In this document: piece after piece, positions 22,401 through 34,500 of the stretch
Layout: each line of letters begins with the position of its first letter
Numbering within the stretch: position 1 is the stretch's first letter
Source: Diadophis punctatus similis
Taxonomy: Eukaryota; Chordata; Lepidosauria; Squamata; Dipsadidae
NCBI GenBank assembly: GCA_023053685.1
Contig: JALIGW010000005.1
Span: 37,339,480 to 37,403,479, forward strand
DNA: 64,000 nt
Direction of reading: 5' to 3'
The notes under the pieces: model-generated
Told to the model about the DNA's origin: nothing
Database searches by the model: none
The model's input: the letters and a program-made list of their open reading frames with translations, nothing else
Program-made: the position numbers and the translations under genes

Positions 22401-25400
22401 CTTATTAGATATATATATTTCTCTGCAGATTTGGAATCTCAGCCAAGTACTTCAAGTGGTATGAATCTAAGTGACTTGATAAGAAATCTCCAAATAGCAA
22501 TTTGGAAAAAAACAATTCTTGAAATTGGTGATCTAATCAGAGTCCGTGGTTGCATTCGAATTTACAGGCAACAACGGGAAATCAAGGCTTCTGTGTATTG
22601 TGGGTAATTACCTTATAGCAGTATGCATTTTTATCTTTATTTTAAATTGTAATCTGAACATTTTTCAGAAAAGATTGTTTTTTTCTGGTATGTAGTACCT
22701 CTTATATTCATAAATTTTGAATATTTTATTTTAAATATGTAATGTAGTAAATAATCTTTTAGCACTATTAAGCACTATTAACAATTTCAACAGCTTTACA
22801 TTTGTTATATCTTTTCAGATAAAGTTGATGACCCTATGTATGAAACTCAAATTTCCAGAATGCTAGAACTTCCCCGTTTATATAAGGATATTTATGATAA
22901 GAGATTCCAGTTCCCAGAAGAAACACAGTGGTCAGTGAAAGCTTTATATATATTGATAACTCAGTTTTGAATTGTTAATTCATGAAAATATTAATCCCAG
23001 TTAGAGACAATGAAACAGGCTAATTTATAGGAAGCATTGCATGGAAACATAGGAAGAATAATGAGGAATGAATAAATATAGGATGAAATAAGGAAGAGAT
23101 ATTGATGAACCCAGAGTACATATGGTATTAAAGAATTCTTAGATGCATTCAGCAAAATCATCTTAAATCTGTAATGAAAACTTTGGCAAATTAAAAAAAA
23201 GTATTAAACCCTTGACTATCAGTGGGCTTTCAAGATGGCCAACACATTGAGCAAAATAAATGGACATCTTTCCTCATGCCATTTATATTCTCATTTCAAG
23301 CCCAATTCTTGAATTTCATATACTCCATGACACATCCCAACCAAGTCTAGTTCTTTCCAAATATATTGTGAAACTCCCATAATTTCCAATCATCCAGGTC
23401 ATGTTGTAGAAGTCATAAAAAGAGGTCAAAATAATACAGTAGCTGATAGTAATCAAAAGTGTCAGCCACATTTTAAGCACAGATGTGCTTAGTGTACTCT
23501 CTTATCATGTGTGCCAACATCATAACGTAATTGGTAATAATCATGCCATTCAATTCCAAAATTATATGCATAGCTCATTTAGCCTTTGTAATCCATTCCA
23601 GCGAAATGGTGCTAAGCAACATGGTTACAAAGCAAACCACATGATTGTCAGATACTGTGAAGATCACTAGATGCTGAGATTTCCATTTAGATAAAGTTAT
23701 CTTGTGCAGCAACAACAATGTTACTCTAACTCCAGTGTGCAATGTCAGGCACAGAAATTTGGTCCTTAGCATGCATATTGGTGAGAAAATTATTTTTTAC
23801 TACCATTTAAAGTATTTCTGCCATTGCATTTGTAAAAAGCTGAGGTAATCATTAAATAAGGATTTGTTAGATATGTAATTTGACAAATGTATTATGTATT
23901 CTGTTTTTAAATCAATGCACGCATTTTTACCTGTGAAGAATATATTATCGCTACAATTCTGGAAAGCTTTCTATAGTTTCATTAGCAATAATAGCACTTT
24001 TCTTATATACCGCTTCATAGTGCTTTACAGCCCTCTCTAAGCGGTTTACAGAGTTCAGCATATTGCCCCCAACAATCTGGGTCCTCATTTTACCCACCTC
24101 GGAAGGATGGAAGGCTGAGTCAACCTTGAGCCTAGTGAGATTTAAACAGCTGAACTGTTGAACTAGCAGTCAGCCTGCAATGGCTGCATTTAACCACTGC
24201 ACCACTTCAGCTCTAAATTATTAAAATAAATTAAAACTAAATTATTAAAATAAATTAAAACTAAATTATTAAAATTATAAAAACTAAAATTATTAATTTT
24301 AGACGCGTTTATTTTGGTCAATGTTCAAACTCTTTTTTAATTTTTAATTTTATTTATTCTCTATTAATAGTGCATCAGATGAACTGGGTTCTGTTATGAA
24401 TCTAAGTAAAAAAATAAGGGACTTTCTATTGAGGAACAAAATTCAGAGCTTCTATATGCAGGAATTAGAAACAGTTGAAGATTTGGTAGCATTAGCCAAA
24501 CAGGATGAACTTGGTACCACTGCTGAGCAAGTGAGTAAAGTTAACTTTGTAAGAAGTTTTTCTCTTGTGAGAATTAATTAATTATTATTAATTAATTAAA
24601 AATGAACTAAGTGTTAGGGCTAGACAAATGTTGCATATTTAAAAAAATAAATTCACATCTATTAATGGTGTGCCAGCCTAATAATTTGTATACTCCTAGT
24701 TTTAGGCCTAAGTTATGACAATTAAAAACCATTAAAAAATTAATATAAGATGTACCTGGTTTAAGAATGAGCTCCATTTCCAAAAACTGTTCTTAAATGG
24801 GATTTGTATATAAGCTGGGACAGTAAGAATAGAATAGAATTCTTTATGGGCCAAATGTGATTGGACACACAAGGAATTTGTCTTTGGTGCATATGCTCTC
24901 AGTGTACATAAAAGAAAAGATACATTCATCAAGAATCATAAGGTACAATACTTAATGATAGCCATAGGGTACAAATAAGCAATCAAATCATACTGGGAAA
25001 CAATCAATATAAATCGTAAGGATACAAGCAACAAAGTTACAGTAATGCAGTCATAAGTGGGAGGAGATGGGTGATAGGAACTATGAGAAGAGTAATAGTA
25101 ATAGTAATACAGACTTAGTGAATAGTTTGACAGTGTTGAGGGAATTATTTGTTTAGCAGAGTGATGGCATTTGGGGAAAATCTGTTCTTGTGTCTAGTTG
25201 TTCTGGTGTGCAGTGCTCTATAGCGTCGTTTTGAGGGTAGGAGTTGAAATAATTTATGTCTAGGATGTGAGGGGTCTGTAAATATTTTCACAGCCCTCTT
25301 TTTGACTCGTGCAGTATACAAGTCCTCAATGGAAGGCAGGTTGGTAGCAATTATTTTTTTTTGCAGTTCTAATTATCCTCTGAAGTCTATGTCTGTCTTG

Positions 25401-28400
25401 TTGGGTTGCAGAACCAAACCAGATAGTTATAGAGGTGCAGATGACAGACTCAATAATTCCTCTGTAGAACTGTATCAGCAACTCCTTGGGCAGTTTGAGC
25501 TTCCTGAGTTGGTGCAGAAAGAACATTCTTTGTTGTGCTTTTTTGATGACATTTTGATGTTAAGTGTCCATTTTAGGTCTTGAGATATGATAGAACCTAG
25601 AAATTTGAATGTCTCTACTGTTGATACTGTGTTGTCTTCCATTGTAAGAGGTGGTAGTATGGGAGGGTTTCTCCCAAAGTCTACCACCATTTCTACGGTT
25701 TTGAGTGTGTTCAGTTCCAGATTGTTCCGGTCGCACCATGAGGCTAGTTGTTCAACCCCCCATCTGTATGCGGATTCATCGTTGTCTCGAATGAGACCAA
25801 TCGCTGTTGTATCATCTGCAGACTTCAGTAGTTTAACAGATGGATCGTTTGAGATGCATCATTGGTATATAGAGAGAAGAGAAGTGGAGAGAGCACACAT
25901 CCTTGGGGGGGGGGCTGTACAGGTATCTGATGTGATTCTGCTTAGCTTCACCTGCTGCTTCCTGTCTGTTAGGAAGTTTATGATCCACTTACAAGTGTGT
26001 TCAGGTACCGGTAGCTGATTTAGTTTAGTTAGAAGAATGTCCGGAATGATGGTATAATATGGGGGCCAATTGGTTAGCACAGACTTTTAAGCAAGAAGGA
26101 GTTATCTTGTCTGGGCCTGGTGCTTTTCCTGGCTTTTGTCTGTGAAATAGATCTTGCACTTCCTTTTCTGTGATCACCAGGGGTTATGAACCCAATGGGA
26201 TGGTGTCAGTTGTAGGAAATTTGGCTGTTGTTGGTGTGTCTGAGATGGGGTCAGTTGCAGGAGGCTTGGCTGTTATTGGTGTGTCTGAGATGGGGGTTGT
26301 GGAGATAGGTGGCTGTAGTTTCCTTTCAAACCTGCAGTAAAACACATTCAGGTCATCTGCCAGTTGTTGATTTCCTTCAGCCTGGGAAGGAGGTTTGCCG
26401 TAACCAGTGATATTTTTAAGATTTTTCCATATGTTTGCTGATTCATTGATTCCTTAGCTTTTCAGAGTAGCTTCTTTTTGCTGCTCTGATTTCCCTTGTT
26501 AATACATTTCTGGCCTGATTGTACAGCATTCTATCACCTTTTCTGTAGGCTTCCTCTTTGGTACGACGTAGCTGCTTAAGTTTAGCTGTGAACCAAGTTT
26601 TATTGTTACTGTATATTCGCAAGTTTCTGGTTGGTACACATAGGTCTTCACAGAAGCTGACATATGATGCTACAGTATCTGTGAGTTCATCGAAGTCTGC
26701 AGAGGCATTTTCAAAAACATTCTAATCAGTGCAGTCAAGGCAAGCCTGTAGCTTTAGCTTTGCCTCCTCAGTCCGAGTCCTCACTGATTTAATTGTTGGT
26801 TTCATTGGTTTTAAGTCTTTGTCTGTAAGCAGGTACAAGGTGAATCATGCAATGATCAGAGTGTCCCACAGCTGCTCGTGGTAAAGACCGATAAAGCATC
26901 TTTTAGTGTGTAGCAATGGTCTAAAGTATTCTTGCCTCTAGTGGGACAATTGACATGCTGAAAATATTTTGGAAGCTCTTTCCTTAAGTTTGCTTTGTTT
27001 AAGTCTCCCAGAATAATGGCCAGTGAATCTGGGTATTTGGCTTCAGATTATGATCTGATCAGCTAGAGTTCGTAAAGCCTTGTTTACACAGGCTTGTGGA
27101 GGAACATACACAACAATTAGGAGAAATGAGGAAAACGCTCGTGGAAAATAAAATAGTTTAGAATTGATAAGTAAAGACTAAGTTTTCATCACAGAATTTA
27201 TATATTATAGTTATATCCTGAGACCAACTGTTGTTGACATATAAACATAAGCCTCCCCGCTTCTTTTTACCTGATGATTCTGCAATTCTGTCTGCTCTTA
27301 GTATCTGAAACCCTGGTATATGCATGCTGTTGTCATCAATTTCCTCATTTAGCCAGGTTTCAATGAAGCAGAGAGCTGCTGAGTTGTAAAAATCAGAATT
27401 GCATCTGTTTAAAAGGAGTATTTCATCCATCTTATTAGCAAGTGAACGTAAATTAGTCAGAAAGATTGAAGGGAGAGGGGTTTTTTTAATCAATGTGTAC
27501 TATTGTTTAAGTACTATTGTGAAATGAATTTGGAGCATTATGTATTTAACTTGAATCACCGTGTATTTAAATTCTGCTACAGTAGGCTCCATTCTTAGCT
27601 GTGGGCCATCCTGAAACCCGGTGTTTTAATCTAGGCACTTGCTTTAATGAGATTTTAATAATCAGGAGCTGGATGAAATAACTGATATTATGCATGGTTT
27701 TTAAGTGTCTTTTGATAAAAACTATTAAATATATAGACCACACTACAATGCAACATTATATGTTGGATTTCAACATTTAGCTTTAACTCACTATTAATTA
27801 TATTAGGGAGTATTTTAGAATTGTATGTTTTTTACAAGTAATGCCTTTTACAAGTTACTTGAATAACAGGACAAAATATTCCTGAACTTAAGATTAATTA
27901 AGGCCCAATTTCTTACAAAGATGGGACATTCAGTGTAATGTTCTTTCAGAACATTCTGACATCTGCCTCACATTATACTTATTCTTCCTGGGCATTTTAA
28001 TTTGTTTGGAAAGGACCTGAGGGGTGAGGGATTTGGGAGGCTTCAAGCCACTAACCTCTAATTGAAATCAGAATTGTTCATAAAATAAATGCTTGTTTGA
28101 GAGTTGGACTGATTTTCAATAGCATAATGTTTCTGTTTTACATTGCACTTCTGGTTAAATAGGAATTTGTTTATAAAAAGTTCATAGTATGCAGAAAATA
28201 AGATCATGAACCACATAACCATGGTACAGATTTGCATAAGTTAATGTATGTGATGTTATGCATATTTGTATGATTTGAAAAATTGGATTGAACAAACATT
28301 TAAAATCTTTTTTGTAGCATTATAGCAAGATATCAATGTGTTTAATTTACAGTATATCTTACAATTTTCTTTCAAGAGAATAAAAACATTTAGGCAAGTT

Positions 28401-28490
28401 TTTCTTTTCTTTAGACTATATTTTTTTAATGTCGACCCTCAAAAATGATCACTCAATTGAAGCGCAAGCGTGCGCGCATGCACACACACA

Positions 28491-28522
<32 letters not shown>

Positions 28523-31500
28523 TTTCACAATCCTACCAACTCCCATTCCTCAGTCTCAGCTGCTCATTGTTAAAATTGTGAATAATATCCTTTCCAATTT
28601 TTTAAAAAATATTCTGTTATTTTTCTCCAAGCGCACCAATCAGAATCAAGTTCCCTATAGAAGACAGTATTTTCCAGGTTTAGGAACTTTCCTGTTACAT
28701 AATAACATAATATAAGCAATGCTAGTACATCTAGTCTGTTTTAACAGCAGCCAGCCAACTGCACGAGGAAGCCCACATGTCTCCTAGCAGATGCTTTTCA
28801 GAGACAGTCACACTGCCATCAAGGCTTAGAGCCATTGATTCCCATGACTTTCTTGAACAGGTCCAACCCTTTTTTGAATGCAACCAAAGCATATCTAATT
28901 CTTGGTTTTTCTTGTTTCACTCACCTTCACTTTCTAAATCCATAGTCTTTTGTTGTCTTGAATTTTCTTTTAAGGCATACTGTTTGTTGGCTTTGAGTTT
29001 CCCAGCTATATAGTACTGGCATTTAAAACTCAAATTATAGATTTATCTTCTAAAAGCATCACAGTCAAACAATAAAAGTATAAAGGGGTTTGGTCTGTTG
29101 ACCTTTCATGATGCATATTGAATTTCTTGAGCTTTGTGCTTCCATTTTCATTTAAAACTGCAAGCTCAGTTCCTGTGGAGACAGAATGTCTTCCTCACCT
29201 TTAATCTTCCATCCTCAGAATCAACAATTCTATTTTTCTCTGTTAGTTCTTTAAGGTTCCAATATCTTGACTAATTTATCTTTTTAATTTTAAACACAAC
29301 ATACAGAAACACTCCATATTACAGCTGAAATTAATCATTTTCTTGTTATGTATTTATTTCTTGTACTCTATCAGCTGGGAAATAGCAAGAGCTCTTGCAT
29401 AATCGTATAATCTAATCCAGGGGTGAAATCCAGCAGGTTCTGACAGGTTCTGGAGAACCAGTAGCAGAAATTTTGAGTAGTTCGGAGAACCGGTAGCGGA
29501 AATTTTGAGTAGTTCAGAGAACCGGCAAATACCACCTCTGGCTGGCCCCGGAGTGGGGTGGGAATGGAGATTTTGCAGCATCCTTCCCCTGCCACACCCA
29601 CCAAGCCATGCCCACCAAGCCACACCACACCCACCAAGCCACGCCCACAGAACTGGTAGTAAAAAAAATTGGATTTCACCACTGCTAATCTCAATCTACT
29701 AACTATGACATAAGAAGGAACAGTTTTCCTCTGAAGGTTACCTTATATTCCAATAGCATCCAACTTTAAAACATTCATAAGCAATTATTTTTTATCAAAG
29801 TATATCAATCTATATTCAGATAATTGATTCAAAGCTATTCATGCAATAATGCATTGCAACATACTAATCATCACGACACAGCATTTGATTATGTATTTTT
29901 TGTCAATTTTCAATCTGTCTCCTGTCACTATATAGTTGGAATATTGTGACTTTTTAATTAACTTCGTTTAAAGAAAACTGCACAGCATTAGGAAGATACT
30001 AATAAAGGAGTGGGGGAGTGAACTATGTCACTTTATCCCCATGGAAAGTTGATTGAATGAAAAATTTGGTCTGATAGCAATCTTCAAATATTTAATAGAA
30101 CAAATATACATTAGAACTGTAGATGAGGAAGTTGAATAAATTACAAGAAAGCAAATTTTAGAATAGATTAAGGAAAACTTCCTTACTATGAGAACAGTTA
30201 GATTATCTCAAATTGTTTAGGAAGGCTGCAGGATACTAACATTTATTTAACATATTTAAAGAATTTGATTACTGATAGGAAATTGACTGGTTGATTTTCT
30301 TTATTCCTCAGATGAATTTTAAAGGTTAGCACTGCATATCTCTCACTTCAGATCTACCTCTGAGCACTCTTGTGTTTGGACAAGAAACAGAAATTGTGCA
30401 TGTTGCAAACAACTTCAATATAGTCAGTCTTCAGATACTTCAGTGTTAATAGTACAGGCTATCAAAAATGTAGTGTGCAAATAATCATTAATTTATAACA
30501 GCAGTTGCAACTGGAATTTCTGTCATTAAGTGATGCAGCCATAAACTGCAATCCCTGCAGTCCCGGTTGCTGTTATTAACTGAATTTCATGATTGTTAGG
30601 TGAGGCAGCTTAACCAAAGTCATAACCAAAGCCAGTGAGGAAGTCAATGGAAAGTTGTAAGTCTCAAGCCAGAAGGCAGGCAAGTGGCTGTGGCTGGGTG
30701 GGAGAGGAAGCATGAGGGTCCATGGGAGTGTGGGCAGGGATGGTGAGGGTCTGGGAGGGTGTGATGGGGTGCACAAAGTTGTGGTGCAAATTGGGAAGCG
30801 TGCAGAAGAGGTACAGTACAGGCCAGGGAGGGTGCTTGAGTGGTTGATGCAGCATAAGCACAGAGGGACTGGAAGAGATTGTGCAGGTTCGGGCGACTTA
30901 CCCCAGCAACAGTGGAGAAGTTGTTAAAAAAGATTGCAAATGGCAATCATGTGATCATGAGTCACTGCAACTAGTCATAAGTGTGAACCAGCTGCCAAGT
31001 ACCCAGATCAAAATTATGTGATCGTGGGGATGCTATGGCACGGTGTGGCAGCTGAAACTCGGAGAATCAATCTTAAGCATGATTTGTTCAAATGCCGTCA
31101 CAACTTCTGATGGCTGCTGAACAAATGGTTGTAAATCAAGGACTATCTGTATGTTTATTGACCAGCATTTGTACTTCTTTAAAGAGAAATACATTTATTA
31201 TGCCATACATGATCATGTATTGTGATATCACTGGGTTAATAAATTACTGAGCTTGACAAATCTTATGTATTTAAAAAAATTCTAATATGCACTAATATGT
31301 GTATCATAATTAAATGTATATAAAAAGAATATATCCACTTATGCTGGGTCATGTATACCTTGGTGTTTCATGGCCTCATGAACACTTTTCATAAGAAAGA
31401 ATACCATTCTGTCCTAAATCTTGGCTCACAAAGGTTTTGAAAGAGCAAAATTTATTGATTGTAGACAATACCAAAATGATACAACTTGGCAGAGTAACGT

Positions 31501-34500
31501 GAAGTTCAGTAGAGTGTAGTACAGTTTATATATTATCTGTATGTTCTTGTAACAAAACACAGAAAAGAACAGATTACAGTATGATTATTGCTTTTGAGCT
31601 AAGAAAGCATACAAGAATTATAGAAATATTTCATTTCTCCTAATAACTACTCAAATACTATTTAGGACAGAGTATATAGGTTTTTACTTTTCATTACACA
31701 TGCAGAGTTCAGCAGAATTAATGTTTTCCTTTTTGAGTTTTCTAATCTATCTTCTATTTTTTCTCCATCTCCAATTACTTCTTGATACTTCTTTCCTATT
31801 CTTTCAGCCACTCTCCTTCGGTGGCTAAAACTTTAGTTACTTCAGGGTAATACTGTACAGCAGGAAAGAGTTTTAGCAGGAATATCTGTAGGAAGTCAGA
31901 CTGATGTCAGGAACATCTCAGAGTCATACGCCCCGTCCTTTTTTCCGTGTATTGCAATATTTCACCCACCCAAGCTGGCAGAGCTTACAATGTTGTGGAA
32001 CAACAGAGCAGTTTCTGTGGATGAGTATTGGATTTAGAATGTGAAGATAACGTTTTAAAGTCCTCGTCAGCCATGAAGATAAGGAAACTGACCTTGAGCT
32101 AGTCTTAAATTATCTTATGGAATGATTGTGATGAATGAAAGAGGAATATGTATGCTGTTCTGAGCTTCTATTTTTAGTAAAACCAAATCAGAACAGAACA
32201 TTTTAACCCTGCCACTCCACTGCCATATCATTACCATGCTGTCCTGTGTCTTTCAGAGAATAAAAATAATGAAAACAGAGGAGTGTGGCTTGGCTCAACC
32301 ATATTGCATTACTTCTTTAAGAGGGGAATATAAAGTTAAGAAAACCACAGAACTCCGGTTTCCTAAAATGTTTCTCTATTGTTTTTCCTAAGCTGTATTT
32401 CTTGTGTACTTTTTCTATCACTCCAAAGTATTTCATGATTTACAACTCTGTTAAAGGAGCCGTCCAAGCTGAGCCTTATGGCAGTTTATATGATGATTTT
32501 AATTACAGCCTGACTTCAGTTATATTACTTTCAGTTATCCCAAAGGAATAATTAGGAAGCTCTTTTCTTTCCTCTGGTAAACCTTTTAGTTCATTCACTT
32601 ACTGTTTCTATTATATTAATAATTCATCAGCATCTCTTTAGGTAAATTGCTTAGGCAGCAAACTTTTCTAATGTCTGAAATACTGCTAGCTGCAGTCTAT
32701 TTAATCATAAGGATAAAGACTTTGCTGCTATTTAAAGGTAAGATCTTCTCACACTCTTATTTCTCTAACAAATGAAATAAACAGCTTAAACAAGCATATC
32801 ACTTGCTTCTGTACCTTCTTATGCAATTATGTTATCTACTTTTTACTCTTTTCCCATCAGACAGGTTCCAAAGTTGGTCCTTGCTCCAGACTGATTAGAA
32901 AGTCATTCACGGAAGCAATAAAGTTATTGCAGAAAGATGGTGTTCTTTTTCAAAAATCAAAGATTTCTCAAAATATGTATTATGTAAGTATCGTATAGCT
33001 TTCCTTGCATCCCACTATATTTACATTCAGTTATTATATGGAATATGTTGGTGGCAAGCTAATGCTACTGGCAAATGAATAGCAGAGTTTTAAAATACTG
33101 TTTTAGATTATCTGAAATGAGTAGAATGATTAGATAGATGCAAGCAGATTTAATTTCACATGTAACTGGGAGATGCAGATTGGGTACATTCATTAAAAAT
33201 GTGGAAGGAAAGAAATTATTTTCTCTTTCAAGTAGAAATTGGAGCTGAGTGCATATAGTAACAATAAGTTGAAATCTTGGAGCTGAATAGTATTGTTATA
33301 TGCTGAGTTTATATCGGCGAATTTTTGGCATAGCAATAGATAACCTGTGTACTTGACTCAGCGTTTTGGAAATATTTCCTTACCTAAATAGAAAAACAAA
33401 ATGAATATGGGTGGGCAAAAAATCAGTGAGAGAGGGAGAGAGTTTCAACTGTCTATTAGCTTGCCCATTGAGTTTCCTTGGGGGAAGCTAGCAGCAAGCA
33501 TTGAAATATTTTCCTTCCTTCCTTCCTTCCTTCCTTCCTTCCTTCCTTCCTTCCTTCCTTCCTTCCTTCCTTCCTTCCTTCCCTCCCTCCCTCCCTCCCT
33601 CCCTCCTTCCCTCCCCTTTTTTCTTTCTGTTCTCTTCCTTTCTCTTTCCAGAAGGCCAATAAGTGGCTATTACCAGCTGGGGGAGGGAACAAGGAAGTGC
33701 GGTATGATTGTAGGTACTGGCACTCCCATGAATTAGTGGGAAACTGTCAGAGAACATTGAAAATGAGAATCATCTGACTGTGGTTGATTGGGTCAGTGCA
33801 GCAGTGATGCTGAAGCAGCAACCCTGCATTGGTGAAGCAACCACAAATTCCCCAAATTTATTTTCTTTGGGAGTCATGGGTCAGGGTCACTGTATTCTGT
33901 AAGTTAGGCATTTTTTTTGGGGGGGGGGAAAGCCCTATGATGCATAGTTTTGCCCAATTAAGAGTTAAAGTCAAAATCATTTTAGTAATAAATAGATGAT
34001 ATGATTTAAATTTGAATCTGTTGTTTGAACATTTCTGATAAATCGTCATTTATTCCATAAATGATGGCTTAGCACAATGTATGAAGCTAGCTATAGTGTC
34101 TAAATAGGGTTGATTTTGAATGAGAGGTCTGAAAGATCACTGCCTGAGGATTACATGAATTTTTCCTTCCCATTATTATATTCTTTTGAGATGAGAATGT
34201 TGCAGTCTCTAGTTGTAAATGTAATCTTTCATTTAGCAATTTATCCTTATATTTTAGGTTACTGAACAGGATACAGAATTGCACAAAGTAACCCTTGAAG
34301 TTATCCGAACTGATTGTAAGAGACCAAAATGTAAGTGGGCTTAACTGCAAACAGAAGTATATTTCTTATTATTTTTATTGGTATAATTTACACAATATAA
34401 AAAGTGGAATTATCTACAAACTGCTGCTGGAAATTCTTTTACATATTTTCTTATAATTTTAGATACTTCTTGATTTCTGTATGAAAATATTTGTCTGAGA

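Noticed and set aside
33401..33757. Open frames of about 80-110 codons on both strands
   Set aside because: Entirely created by the (CTTC)n/(CCTC)n microsatellite.
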